Positions 32,337 through 44,811 of a DNA stretch of 64,000 nt are shown piece by piece. A program made the translations under genes and the position numbers. This stretch comes from Cacajao melanocephalus (Eukaryota; Chordata; Mammalia; Primates; Pitheciidae). Numbering within the stretch: the stretch's first letter is position 1; every line of letters begins with the position of its first letter. The notes under the pieces are model-generated. The model did no database searches. It worked only from the letters and a program-made list of their open reading frames with translations, and was not told the origin of the DNA. Location of the stretch: NCBI GenBank assembly GCA_963573385.1, contig CAUYLG010034886.1, forward strand, positions 48,405 through 112,404. Reading direction: 5' to 3'.

Positions 32337-32524
32337 GCACGGTGTCTTCATTCTTCCCCCTCCTCTCCTGTGCCCAGGGCCCAGGTCTCTCCCCAGCCTT
32401 GGCGGCCTCCCTCCCCTCTGCCTGCCTGGAGTGCTTTCCTTCCTTCCATGGCCCACAGTGAACACAGGCCTCCCTCTCTGAACCCCAAACCCACCAATGC
32501 CCCCTGAGGGACCCACCTACTTCC

Positions 32525-32700
32525 CTCCACCTCAGCCTTCACACATGCTGTTCCCATGCCCAAAACACCCTTCCTGCCCTTACTACCCAGGGCCCAACTT
32601 GTAGGGAGGAGCTTCCCTGGGCTTTACCAGAAGTGACCTCTGCCCTGCACCCTCATGGTGGTATCAACCCTGGCACCTGCCCAGTGCTACCAGGAGCCAG
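32525..32700 (+). mobile_element. L2-like LINE remnant (plus strand)
   Basis: CACACATGCTGTTCCCATGC, ACACCCTTCCTGCCC and GGAGCTTCCCTGGGC resemble the L2 3' end. Diverged, so the family call is tentative. Confidence 0.5.
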
Positions 32701-33100
32701 TGCTCTCACTGCTCTTCTGGCTGTTTGCTGGGTGTGGGCTGGGAGGGGGACACTGTCAGAGCCAGGCCCACCCTGGGTGCAAATCCCTGTGCATGGGCGG
32801 ACAGGAGACTGAACCTGGGAGAGCAGAGGGAGCGGGTGTGGGAATAGGGGCCAGAGGCCCAGCAGCACCAGACCCAGACCCAGGAATCCCATGCCCCTCA
32901 TCCATCACTGGAGAGAGAGTTGAGGGCTGTGGGGTGCAGCCCTTGCCTCATGTCCTGTCCCCACCAGCCTTCCCTCCATGCTACAGGGCGCCTGCCTAGG
33001 GAAGCCCCCACCGACCTACCTGCCCTCTCTGCCCCAACCCTTGTGCCCCCAATCCAGAATCCACACATAGCCAGAAGGAACTTTCAAAATACTCCTCTGG

Positions 33101-33435
<335 letters not shown>

Positions 33436-33984
33436 CTAAAACCCTCAATGACTCCCCATGGCCCTCAGGGACCCATGGGTGCCCAAGGCCCTTGGTGGCC
33501 TGTCTGCCCTCCCCTAGCCCCCAGGCCCCGTCCCTGGCAGGGGCTTCCTCACCTGTGGATGCTGTGCACGCTTCTCCTCCCTCCACAGCCCTGCTTGATC
33601 TCTGCTCTTTGCCCTTCAGGACTCAGGTTGGTGGTCACATCACCTCCAGGAAGCCCTCTCTGGTCCGCAGGCTGGTGGGGGCACACCTCCCATGGCCAGC
33701 GCATGCTCCCATGTGGCTGCCTTCACCCACACATAATGGATTTTGGTGCCAGCCTCCCGATGAGGCTGGTTCCTGGTTCATGTCAGGTAGGCAAACCTCA
33801 CTTCAGGGTTGGGGCGGTGTGTGCAGGCAGGGTGTGACTCAGAGTCCACAGACCCCGAGCACTCCCCCTGCTCCTCCCCCAGCCTTGGCTTTCCCATCTG
33901 TGAAACATGGAGCAGCCCCCCAGCACAGGGGCAGTGGGGTGTGCTGGGGCGGTGTGGCTGTGGCTCAGCCCAGTGGTTGCTTGC

Positions 33985-34085
33985 AACACCAACTCTGTCA
34001 CTCGCCGCCTCGTGACCTTGGGTTGACTTCACCCATCCTCTGGTTCCTGGCTGTGAAATGGGGACAACGCAGGAGCTGGAGCTTG
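33985..34085 (+). mobile_element. MIR element (plus strand)
   Basis: CGTGACCTTGGGTTGACTTC and CTGGCTGTGAAATGGGGACA match the MIR core. Partial. Confidence 0.6.
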
Positions 34086-34109
34086 GGATTCCTTAGATGA
34101 TGTGTCAGA

Positions 34110-37100
34110 GCCAAGCCTGCGGGAGCAGCCCAGGGACCATACCAGCTGGCGAGGTCCCAGCCCGGCCCAGGCAGGAGGTGGGCACTGGAAGGGGTCACAG
34201 GGGAGGGAGGGCCCCGCGTCAGGACACAGCGGGCATGCTCTCAGCTCTTCTCTGACCACTCGCCCTTGGGAAGGTCATCGGCCTCCTGAGCAGTCGGCCC
34301 CCTCAGGCCTCATAGCAGGGCTAGGCCTCGCTGTGTTCCCAGGCCCTGGGTCACGGCCTGGCAACCCAGCTGTTCCTGGGAGCCGGCCTTGGCGGAACGC
34401 GGCACTCAGCCAAGCCGTATTTCCGCATTTAGCACCGGAATCACAGCCCCATAAAGCAGAGGGGCAACTCCCTCTTCTTCCTCCTCCTCCTGCAACAAGA
34501 CGGCGCCGAGGCCACCCCTCCTCAGCTATAGGTCACCTCGAGCAGCTGGCCGCCAGCCCCTGCCTGGGCTGAGAGCCTCTTCAACAGCGCAGGCTCTGGG
34601 TCAGGACACTGGGGGCCAGCACAGGCCTGGGGCAGACAAGTGAGCGTCAGGAATGAAGGCAGCCACGTGGAGCCTGAGGCCGTGCTGGCCTGTACTGGGC
34701 ACATCACTCCCTGTGCCTCAGTTTCCCCATCTCCTTCCCTTTCCACTGACCATTTTGTTCACCAAAGGCCATGTGGACCCAGCACCATGCCAAGCCCTGG
34801 CCTTGGCCCTGTCCACAGGGCTCCATCTGGTTCAACAGATTCCAGGAGAGGTTTGGCTATGGAGACACAGGACTGGGGTGCCAGGAGACGGGGAGGGAGT
34901 GATTTAGGTGGTCTGGGGCCAGGAAACCAGAGGAGGGGCACCTGAGGCCTGTCCCCATCAGCTCAGGTGTTGAAGCTTGATCAAGCCCCAGCCTCCCAGC
35001 CACTGTGTGGCTCCTCACCATCCAAGGCCCAGAGACGGTGGGGGCCTTGCCTGAAGACACACAGCCTAGCTGGGGTGGGCCTGCTGGTCTCTCAGCCTGA
35101 GGGGCCTGTTCACACCAGGCGACAGAGCCCGCTCTGGCGGCAAGTGCTTACTGGGGAGGTTGAGCCCCCGCCCGCTTGTGTGGCAGTTGGGCCCTGCCAC
35201 TCGGAGCTCTTGGGAGCTGGGCCAGGTGATCTGAGGCTGGGTCTCAACCCCAGCGTAGCAGGCAGTGCAGGAGTGAGCAGTGGACAGACAGGAGGAGCAA
35301 GGCCGGGAATCCCGGGGTAGAGCCATTAGGGCCAAACCTCCCTGCACATGGGGCGGGGCCAGGCCAGGAGCCCCCATCTCTCCCCAGCCCACCTGCCCTG
35401 TTGCTGCCATAGGGATGCCAGTGGGGACTGGGAGAGGAGTTGCCCACAGCTCGCAGCCTTCCAGCTCATGGGCAGCGCCCCACCCAGTCAGAGGGGCGAG
35501 ATGGACGTGGGCAGCTGAAGGCTGTCACGTGTGGTCACAGGGGGCCACGGGCAGGCCCTCTGCAGCTGAGTGCCCCACCTCCCAAGCTCTGCTTCCGGTC
35601 TGGCCCGTCCACCCCTGGGGTCCCAGCTAGTGGGTAGCCTCGCCCCAGCCTGTTCTTAGGGAGCTGCCCAGAGACACCTGTGGCCCAGCTGCATGTGCTC
35701 AGGAGGAGGATGGGGCTGGGGTCAGGGGCCAGGGGCTGGGGTGGTGGGGTAACTGCTGGCCTGGCCTCCTGGGAGGCTGGGGCAGTGCTGCAGAGGAGCT
35801 CAGCTTTAGCTGAGTGGGAGAAGTGGAAGAATGAGCTGGGTGGTGGGGATGGGGTGGTGTTCGGGGAGTGCTCCAGGGAGGGGGGTGGCAAGGCCAGGGC
35901 AGGGGAGGCATGAAATTATCTGGGGTGCCTGGCAATGCCAGTGGTTGTGTGTGGCCGGGGCCCGAAAGGGACAGGCAGCTGGTGACACAGGCAGGGGACC
36001 CTCAGGGAAGCTGTGAGCAGGGCCGGCAAGCTGAGGTTCACGAGGGCATGGAAGGAGGGCCCAGTTTTCTGCCTGCCAGCTCTAGCCCATGGGGAGAGGC
36101 TGGAGCCCAGGAGATGGGGGCAGGGTTGCTGGGTGAGGGTCAGGTGGGCAAGGGTCCTTTAGGAGACAGAAGGGCAGGGCAGGGCCCTGGCTAGGTAGGG
36201 GCTGAGGTGTCACTCACCACAGGAAGGGACTTCAGGAGGCTCCATCAGGGACAGGGGCTGCCTAGGTCCTGGGGTCATGGGTATGGGGCCAGGTGGGGTG
36301 CCCTTGCCCCTGCACAGCCTGGGCAGCTGCGCCTGTGCAGGCATCCAGGCAGAAGGGGCTTTTAGTCTTGTCCTAGGGGTCTGCCCCAGGTTTCCCAACT
36401 CAATCCACCCCAGCTGAGGGTGTCACTTTGGGCCACCTGGCACCCTCCTGGGCCTCAGCATCCTCATCTGTCCAGTGGGTGCTGTCTAGCCAGGAGTGGG
36501 GGTCACATGGGCTGACTAGGGTGGGGTCAGGGGCAGGAGTGGCAGGAATGGGCAGGAAGTGTCATGGTGGTCCACAGGGGCTTCCTGGAGGAGGTGTAGG
36601 AGCTGGGAGAGGAAGGGGAGCGTGCAGGGCAGTGCCCAGGGCTGTGCTGGAGAGCCAGGCCAGGGGACAGACTGTGAGGCCAGAGCAGGGGCCGGGAGGA
36701 GGGGACACTGACTCCTGGTAGACCAGGACCTGCTTCTTCCTTCAGGCGGAGGTGCTGCAACCTCTTGAGCCCATTCCCGGGCCTGTGCCATGCAGAGGGT
36801 GGGCAGAAGGAGGGCACACAGAGCTCCCACCACCTGCAGACCTCGGCACCTGCTGCATCCTCCATTTGGGAAGGGCCTGTCTTCTTCCCCTCCGTGAACT
36901 CCTATTCATCCTTCAAAGCCCAGATCAAGTGTCACCTTGTTTGCCTGCCTCACTTAGTGACAGGTGCTCACTTGGTGTCAGCTCTGCGGTGTGCATGGGC
37001 CGGGCACAGGTGCACAAAGGAAAGAGGTTCCAGCCAGACCCACAGCGTGGCTCTCCCTGGGAAGCCACCGTGGCAGTTGTCTGTGTACTTGTGGGTCTCA

Positions 37101-38937
37101 CTGTCCATACAGGGCTCTTTTGGGACTCATAGGTGTGTCATTAGCATGGTGCCACTGAGATGCCAAGGTGCGGGTGGCGAAACCATGGGGGAGGGGCTCC
37201 TGGGCAGGAAGGAACAGCCTGTGCCAGGCTCCGACCTCCCCGGGCAGGTCTCTGCAGAGCACTCATGACCTTTCTCCTGGGGCGGTGGCCCAGGGCACAT
37301 GACTAGGTTCTGAACTCTCGGGTCACAGACCCGCCTCTTGTCTGTGGGGCTGGGCTGAGCCCCGCCTGTGACTTGGGCACCTGCCTTGTGGAAGGGCTTC
37401 TCCCATCAGTCCTCCAACCCAGCCTTCCAGGGAGCAGTTCAGAGTGGATCTCAGGGTGTGGTTGGTGACAGCACACCCTGAGATCACACAGGGAGTGACA
37501 GCAGCGCCAGGAGTCAGGAGCATGGCTTTGGGGCAGTGGTGAGGACTGAGACCAGGGGCGTATGGGCTGGTGCCACTGAACCTCTGTCCTGCCTACTGCG
37601 AGCCTCAAGACTGGGATATTCTGCTGGTCCCTCCTGGGACGGGGCCAGCTGCCACCTTCCTGGCCCTCCCAGTGCCCCCAGCAGAGGATACTGAGCCTGG
37701 TGGGAGGTCCTGCTCCCGGGACAGCAGGGCATGGGCTTGGCAGCCCCAGGGCGCAGGCACTTGAGGGAGGTATCTTGCCTCATCTGGAAGGCGGCACTGA
37801 GAGCTGAGAGCAGGGCCGGGGTCCAGATCATCCACTGGCCGGCCCCACTCGCTGCTGCCAGGCTTCTTCTGGACTCCAGAGTGCTCAGTGCCTCAGCTCT
37901 GCTGTGTAGAATGGGGCAGGTGCTACCAAGGTCTTGTCCAGGGCTGCCAGAGGCCAGAGGCTCTTCTGGGCTGCATGTGGAGCCATGGCAGCCAGAGGGT
38001 GGAAGATGCCACTCCCAGCTGGCACTCAGAGACAGGTGGGAGCGCACATGGCTCCCCGTCCACCCACCCAGTGGTCACTACCGGGTCCACGCTGGCCTGG
38101 CCTCGAGTGGGTGCTGTCCCTCTTCCAACACTCTGGCCAGGGGGCCGCAGACCTGACCCTCAGCCCCCATACAGAGCTGAGCCATGGTGAGGCTGTGTGT
38201 AGACAGGCTTGTCCTTGGCTCTGAGGACAGAGGGCAGGTCCCCAGCCCACAGAGCCAAACGGGCCATTTTGCTTCTCCATAGCTCAAGGTCACTCCAAGG
38301 AGCCTGCCGCATGGTGCCCGTTCCACTGGACTCCACGGTGGGCTCCAGGAGCAGCAGCTGGCTCTGCTCACTGGGTGACCCCTGTCTCTCCCACTGCCCC
38401 TCCAATGGGAATCCCAGTCATTGGCTCAGGGCTGAGCATTTGACCCAGAGCTCCGCCAGCCAGAGGTGACCTGGCAACTTTTGTGGGGACATTTGGAGAG
38501 GGGGAGAGAGCTTTGCACTGGCGGGAGCTGGGGAGATGGAGGGATGGCGAGCTCAGCTGCCTCCTGGGGACTCTGCTGAGGGTAGGGCCCGCACGGCAGA
38601 AGCCCTGAGGGGAGACGGGAAGCAGAGTCCTGAACACAGCCTTGCATCTAGCACGCCTGAAGCTGTAGCAATTCCTGGATTTTTCTGTTATATAAACAAA
38701 CAAATCCTCTCCTGGGCCTGGGCTAATTTGGTTTAGGTTTCTATCCCTTGGAACGAATGCTTCCCCATGAATTCTGCGTGTGACTCCAGGAATGACAGGT
38801 GTGAGAACTGCCTGGTGTCCACAAAGTCCACTGCCCTCCCATCCCATCAGTACACCACACAGCAACACTCAGGCTTCATGACAAACACATAATCACAGAG
38901 TGCGGATGCGGGGATTCTCATTGCTTTTCCTACTCTG
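34110..38937. other. Intergenic GC-rich sequence, no gene seen
   Basis: Nearly 5 kb without an Alu. It contains a degraded L2-like piece near 36885-36955 (CATCCTTCAAAGCCCAGATC) and strong G-runs. Frames up to 177 codons occur on both strands and carry no known domain. I cannot support a gene. Confidence 0.5.
35712..35749 (+). other. G-quadruplex-capable G-run cluster
   Basis: Six runs of four G are separated by loops of 2-3 bases within 38 bp. This easily meets the usual four-run G-quadruplex pattern. Whether it forms or has a role is unknown. Confidence 0.7.
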
Positions 38938-39130
38938 CCAAACTCCTGCTCACCTTACAAAACCCAAGTCAGGACTTAGGTGCTTCAGGAAGCCCCCATG
39001 AACTCATCCCCTTTTCCTTCCCCTCACCCCGCCTGCACTGTATGGGTCCTCCCTCCTATCCTGTGCTCCCCAGGCCCTGGCGATTCCGCCCTTGACTGGA
39101 CTGTTCTGGTCCATGCCGTGTGTTGAAGGA
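38938..39130 (+). mobile_element. L2 LINE 3' end (plus strand)
   Basis: CAAACTCCTGCTCACCTTAC, AAACCCAAGTCAGGACTTAG and CAGGAAGCCCCCATGAACTC follow the typical L2 3' pattern. Confidence 0.62.
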
Positions 39131-40584
39131 GATAGTTTTGAGGGCTGCACCCCAACGCTGATTGCTTGAGGTAATGGTCATTCTGTCATGGCCAGTCTGC
39201 AGTCAAGGCTGCCCTGGGCGTCTTCTAGGCTGTGGGACCCCTTGGGAAGGTTTCTCTGCCTCCCTGCACGTCGAGTTCCTCATCATTAAGTCGGGGAGGT
39301 CAGATGTCACGATCTGTGAGGCAGCCCTGCACAGCACCAGGCCTGGTGTTGCTGTGAGCAGAAGCTGGCAGGTGGGTTAGGGTGGCAGGATGGAAGGCCC
39401 AGGGTGGTGGCGAGCCAAGGACGGGGCCAGCAGGATGGTGTCTTGGGAGCATCGGCTGGATGCTCTGTGCTCGAGAGTGGCAGGGGGGAAGGTGGCAGGG
39501 AGAGGTTGTCCCTGAGAGTGAGCCCCCAAAGCTAAGGAGATCAAGCTGAGGCTGTGAGCCAGGTAGGGGAGGACTCCTGCCATCCGGTCCCTCCAGCTCC
39601 AGCAGTTTGGTGTCTCTGGCCAATGGACCCTGTCCGGGGCCAGGCCCTGTGCTGGGCAAGGTCAGCTACAGCCTTGGCCTTGACCTCTTCAGAAGGTCTT
39701 CACCTCCCCCAGGCCCAGTGAGACGGCCCCACCCATTGCCTCCCAGACAAGCCTGCCCTGGCTGTCAGGGTCAGAACAGAGCAGCAGAGCCCACCAGGCC
39801 CCACCACAGCACCCAGCCCGCTCCCCTGCCTGCCACCAGGCTCCCGCTATGCCAGCCAGCAGCCCTGCCTACTACTGATGGGGCAGTCTCACCCTTGGGT
39901 CACCTGTCCCTCACTGGGGCATGGGTCGGTCCAGCTGCGAGAACTGATGGTTCCCCTGCCCTCGGAGGCCCAGCTCCTATCAGCTGCCAGGGCCTCCTGC
40001 CCATAGACGTTCCCATGCCCCGGCCCCTCCCTGCTGCTGTCTGCCCCTGATACCCCGAGATTCCCTTGAGCATGTCTCCCTGAGACTCTAGGAGGCTGGA
40101 GACTTACCCAGGGTCACCCAGCCATCACTGTGTGGGTGCAACAGGCAACAGTGTTTACTGCCCCCACTCCTATGGCTGGTCCAAGGGCAGAGTGGAGCAG
40201 GGAGGCCCCACGGTGTGAGCCTGGACTCCTGTCTCTGGGTCTCATGTCCTCATCTAGTGCACAGGGATAGGAGATTGGGCCCCAGCCTGTCTTGGGAGGA
40301 GGTGAGAGCACGTGGGACACCTAGAGTTGCCTCCTGCCGCCTGCTAGGTGCTAGACCACCGCGGCTTCCTCTGTGTTCCTATCTCTCGCCATCTCATCTG
40401 CTAGGTGGGCACAGGCAGCACCCTCCACTCTGCAGGCGGCCCTGGTGGGGACACCTTATGTGCAGGGGGTGGCACCACGGTGGGGGCAGGGGGAGTAGGG
40501 GGCACAGGGGGCGGTGCTGACAGGAGGGGGATGGGCAGGGCCTCCTGGCTGGGCCTGTGGCCAGCCTCACCCACCCAGGGAAGG
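39131..40584. other. Intergenic GC-rich sequence, no gene seen
   Basis: Unique sequence. A weak MIR-like text occurs near 40090-40130 (GACTTACCCAGGGTCACCCAG). No gene can be supported. Confidence 0.5.
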
Positions 40585-40660
40585 GGTGGGGTTATTAGCT
40601 GTTTTACAGATGGGGAAACTGAGGCTCAGAGAGGCAGAGGATAGGGGAGCCCAGGGCTCA
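40585..40660 (-). mobile_element. MIR core (minus strand)
   Basis: GTTTTACAGATGGGGAAACT followed by GAGGCTCAGAGAGGCAGAGG is the reverse complement of the MIR core, well preserved. Confidence 0.7.
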
Positions 40661-40939
40661 GGGGAAGTGAGCGCAGAGGGATGTGGGCTTGCAGAACTGC
40701 TGCGACCTCACGGGAGAGGTGGGGACCGGCCTTCCGCACACCCCTCCGCCCGCAGCCCCCAGCCTTCCCAGCACCATAACCGCCTGGGAGAGGTGGCCAC
40801 TGGAGCGGGCGATGATGCTCACCTGCGGTGGAGATCAGGCCCGTGTTGGAAACGTTGTGCACCTGCCACTCACCTCCATCTTGACCTGAGGGCTGCTCAG
40901 CCTCGGGGCTGGCGTGGGGGCGGCCAGGCCTCCCGGACA

Positions 40940-41179
40940 CTGCTTCTCCAGGCGAGGGCAGCGTCTATGCAGCCAGACGCTGCTTCTCCAGCCGAGGGCG
41001 GCGTCTATGCGGCCGGACGCTGCTTCTCCAGCCGAGGGCGGTGTCCACACAGCCGGACACGGCTTCTCCAGGTGAGGGCGGCGTCTATGCCGCCGGACAC
41101 TGCTTCTCTAGCCGAGGGCGGCGTCCACGCGGCCGGACACTGCTTCTCCAGCTGAGGGCGGCGTCCACGGGGCCGCCCC
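40940..41179. repeat. GC-rich minisatellite, six copies of a 40-bp unit
   Basis: Units begin CTGCTTCTCCAGSYGAGGGC at 40940, 40980, 41020, 41060, 41100 and 41140, each exactly 40 bp. Copies differ at a few positions: TCTATGC against TCCACGC, and GGCCGGACG against GGCCGGACA. The last copy decays into GGGCCGCCCC. The unit is CpG-rich. Because 40 is not a multiple of 3, the reading frame shifts at every copy, so the open frame across it is not evidence of a protein. Copy number probably differs between individuals and species. Confidence 0.95.
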
Positions 41180-41210
41180 TTCCCAGCACCGCTTGCTTCA
41201 CTGGGTGCCA

Positions 41211-41225
41211 GGCGCCACCTGGTGG
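41211..41225 (-). promoter_or_regulatory. Consensus CTCF binding motif
   Basis: The minus strand reads CCACCAGGTGGCGCC, which fits every position of the CTCF core CCASYAGRKGGCRSY. It begins 32 bp right of the minisatellite and lies between the let-7 host and PPARA. Candidate boundary or loop anchor; occupancy is inferred. Confidence 0.65.
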
Positions 41226-42789
41226 TCAAGCCAGAAGCCACCGCTACTAGAGCCGCGTGGAAAGCATCCCCAGACCCTCAAATGTTCTCCTCCTGTGAGC
41301 TTGGGGAAACTGAGGCCCAGGAGGGGCAGGAGCTCCACGGGTCCCTCAGAGAGGCAGGGACTGGACTAGGGACAGAGTCAGGGCACCTGACGCCTGTCCG
41401 GCACCTGCGGCCGGGCTTAAGTGGCTTAGTAGGGGTTCCGGGCCTGCAAGGACGGAGGACTGAGGCCAGCACCTGAGGTCCGGTGCACCTGCCCTGGCCA
41501 CGCCAAGGCCTGGGAGCCGAGGGCACTCGCAGGTCCTGCCTGCTTCCCCAGCACGGGCCCCAGGGCCCACGGTCGGCAGCATCTTTGCAGGAGATGCTGG
41601 CCTCACTTTTGACAGCAAGGAAATGGGACCAGGTCTGGGGTTCACACCTAGGAGCCAGGCCCTGCCTAGGCCCAAGGCCCAGCTCGCCGAGGACCCTGCA
41701 ATGGCCCAGGGCTTTGCCTAGAGGGGCAGCACCTGACCACGCTCAGTGCTCGTCCTTGCGGCTCCCCACCCTGAGCCAGCCTCATGGAGCATCTCAGAGC
41801 ACTGCCCAGCTCCAATCCTGTCCGGGGCCTGACTGCTGTTCCCTCTGCTGCTCCTGAGCCCTCTGAGTCCCATGGGGGCAGGGTGTGAGGTGTGCTTGCT
41901 GACCCTGAGGGTCCCAGGCGAGAGGGTAAGAGAGCTGGGCCTCTCTTTGGAAGCCCCGAGGGCAGGGAGGGTGGGGGTACCGGCAGCTCTGGAGTCTGGC
42001 ATCCTGCAGGGTAGGTCCAGGTGATTCCCCCGGTAGCAAAGGCCTGGCCTCCAGTCCTCAAGGTCAATTCCTGGGCACCTCACACATGACAGGTCCTAAA
42101 CCTGGCCTGCCCAGACCTGTCCCCAGCCTGGCTCCTCTGTCCCAGTGGCCATCCGCCCACCCACCACCCTGCCTCTGCCCCAACTTTGACAGCATCTCAA
42201 AGCCGACACCACCAGCACACTCCCTGGCCATCACTGTGGTCTGGGCACGTCCTTTGGCCTGAGCCCTGGCAGCCACCCTCTCAGAGCTCTGCACACTCAT
42301 GGACATCTCCCTTCACACGCCCCTCTACATCTCTCTTCATGGTGGCCAATGCAGAGTGGCCAGGCCAGGCTGGGCTCAAGCCCTTGTGATGGCTCCTGCA
42401 CTGTGGGACAGCCACCAGTCTGACTTGAAAAGCCAGAGCTGGTACAGTCAGGCCAACTGTGGGTAAACCAAGTCACACAAGTCTGTTTCCTCCCTGCAGG
42501 CCTTGTCAGAGCCTTCAATGGGCTCACCGCAGCATGACTCCAAGAAAGGGCACTGTGAGGAGCAGCTGTAGGTGCGTTTGTCCAGGGAACGCGCCGTCCA
42601 AGAGCATTTCGCAGGCCCTTCAAAGGGCCAGCCAGCCAGCCTCCTCCTCAGCCTGGGTTCCCTGGGGCTGCTGCCTGCCGCTGGCCTGCCCTGCAGCCTC
42701 CTCTGCCACTTTCCCTGTGGTGATAGGTTCTACCCTACTCCGCTAGACTGGGTCCTCACTCTCACCTGTCTGTTCGTTCAGTGGGCTTT
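41226..42789. other. Intergenic sequence, no gene seen
   Basis: Contains a weak minus-strand MIR core at about 41280-41340 (CTTGGGGAAACTGAGGCCCAG). Otherwise unique, with no supported gene. Confidence 0.5.
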
Positions 42790-43073
42790 GTGTTTTTTTT
42801 GAGATGGGGTCTCACTCTGTCGCCCAGGCTGGAGTGCAGTGGTGAAATCTTGTCTCACTGCAACCTGGGCTCATGCAATTCTCCTGCCTCAGCCTCCCAA
42901 GTGGCTGGGACTATCGGCGTGCCCTGCCACACCCAGCTAATTTTTGTATTTTTAGTAGAGATGGGGTTTTACCATGTTGGCCAGGCTGGTCTTGAACTCC
43001 TAACCTCAGGTGATCCACCCTCCTCGGCCTCCCAAAGTGCTGGGATTACAGGTGTGAGCCACCATGCCCGGCC
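42790..43073 (-). mobile_element. Alu (minus strand)
   Basis: TTTTTTTTGAGATGGGGTCTC at the left and GTGAGCCACCATGCCCGGCC at the right. About 20 bp are missing after CACTGCAACCTGG. Confidence 0.94.
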
Positions 43074-44511
43074 TCAATGGGCATTGATGGAACATCTGTT
43101 GTGTGCTGGGTGCTGAGAAGACGTGGGCACTGGAGCTCACAGCCTACTGAATGGGACACATGGGGCAGCACTCACACAGGCAGACACAGAATGTGCCAGG
43201 GAGAGCAGAGGAAGGGGAAGCAGCCTTGGCAGTGGGCGAGGCCTGGCACATGGATGGCCCTGGGTGTCTACCTTGCAGGCACGTGCGTCAGCCGAGGCTG
43301 CCGCTATGGACCATGAGGGTCAGGACGGAATCAACGCCCCCTTCATAATCACGTCTGAGCACAGACCACAGCATGAACATTACCCAAGCGCAGAATGTCC
43401 AGCCTCTCCCGGCCCCGGCAGCAGGCGGCTGTGGCTACTTCACCAATCGAAGCTCCAGCCTCGCTCTGCTCCCTGCCCTGGAGACTAGGCTTGTTAAGGC
43501 TCCTGATCAGAGGACAACGCGGTGTCCTGAGAGCATCCAACACAGAGCCCCGCCTCCACAGACTCCTTCCTATCCCGCAACACACCCCCAAACACCCCAT
43601 CACAGATACCTTGTCGCAAAGCGCACTGGGCTGCCTGCTCTGCCGCAGGAACTCACTCCTCCATGGGCTGAGGGCAGTGACAGCCGACGGAGAAGATCGA
43701 AGTGGGTTAGGGGACCGGCTGGAGTGCGGACGGCCTGGGGTAGGCGCAGCCCTCTACGTCTAGGGGAGGAGGCCGGGCTGCGGGGTGCTGAGCAGGTGGG
43801 TCTGGTCTCATCTCAGGACATGGGCCTGCTTGGCCTAGCCTGGGTGGTGTTTGCAGGGCACTTGCCTGCTGCCCCTTGGACCTTTCAGTACCCGTGAGAG
43901 CCAGGTCTCCTTGTCTTCAGCCTGGATGAGGACACAGGGTAAGGTGGTTTCTGCCGCCTGTGCTCCTTCTGCTGTTAGCTGGCCTCTCCAGTGCCTGCAT
44001 TCATCCTGCCCCTGGCTGGCACAGGAGCCCCTGGAGGGTGCCTCGCTCGGGGGTGACCCCAGGCCACATCAGCTCTACTGCAGGGCCTGCTGGGTGCTGC
44101 CCAAAGCCTCCACCCCTCCGGCCTTGCAGGGGCAGTGGACAACCTGGTTGGGCCCTTCCTAGACTCCTGGGCTCACCATGACCTCTGTGGACATGGCTTG
44201 GCCTTCTTCGCTCCGGGACCAGCCACCCTTCCCCTGCCAGGCCTTGACCCTGGAATGCACATCCTGTGTGTCTGCCCAGCCGAAACCCTCCCACACTCAC
44301 CCCAGGCCTGGGGCCAGTCATGACTCTTCCCCTGCCCTCCCTCCCTGCCTCCCCTCCCCTTTTCTCCCTTCCTCTGGAGGCCACCCCTCACCTGCTGCCT
44401 CCCTGAGTTTCCCCCTTCTCCTCCCTTACTGCCCCCCACACTCCGCCTTCGAATCCTTGCCCATCACACCCAGACCCCCCCCAGGCCAGCTGCTCCATAG
44501 GATATATCTTT
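43074..44511. other. Intergenic sequence, no gene seen
   Basis: Unique sequence with a pyrimidine-rich stretch (CCTCCC type) at about 44330-44480. No gene is recognised. Confidence 0.5.
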
Positions 44512-44811
44512 ATTATTGATTGATTGATTGATTGAGACAGGGTCTCACTCTGTCACCCAGGCTGGAGTGCAGTGGTACGATTTTGGCTCACTGTAGCCTT
44601 GACCTCCCCAGGCTCAGGTGATCCTCCCACCTCAGCCTCCCAAGTAGCTGGGACCACAGGTGTGAGCCACCAAGCTCAGCTAATTTCTGTATTTTTTTTG
44701 TAGAGATGGGGTTTTGCCAGGTTGTCCAGGCTGGTCTTGAACTCCTGGGCTCAAGAGCTGCTCCTGCCTCGGCCTCCCAGAGTGCTGGGATTACAGGTGT
44801 GAGCCTGGCCA
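44512..44811 (-). mobile_element. Old Alu (minus strand) with (TTGA)n tail
   Basis: The tail has become ATTGATTGATTGATTGATTG (44515-44534). The body reads GACAGGGTCTCACTCTGTCA, GTAGCCTTGACCTCCCCAGG and ends GGATTACAGGTGTGAGCC. Old, J/S-type copy; the last Alu before a 17-kb Alu-free zone. Confidence 0.92.

Noticed and set aside
40514..41155. 213-codon + strand frame through the minisatellite
   Set aside because: The 40-bp unit shifts frame at each copy and is open on both strands; this is a composition effect.
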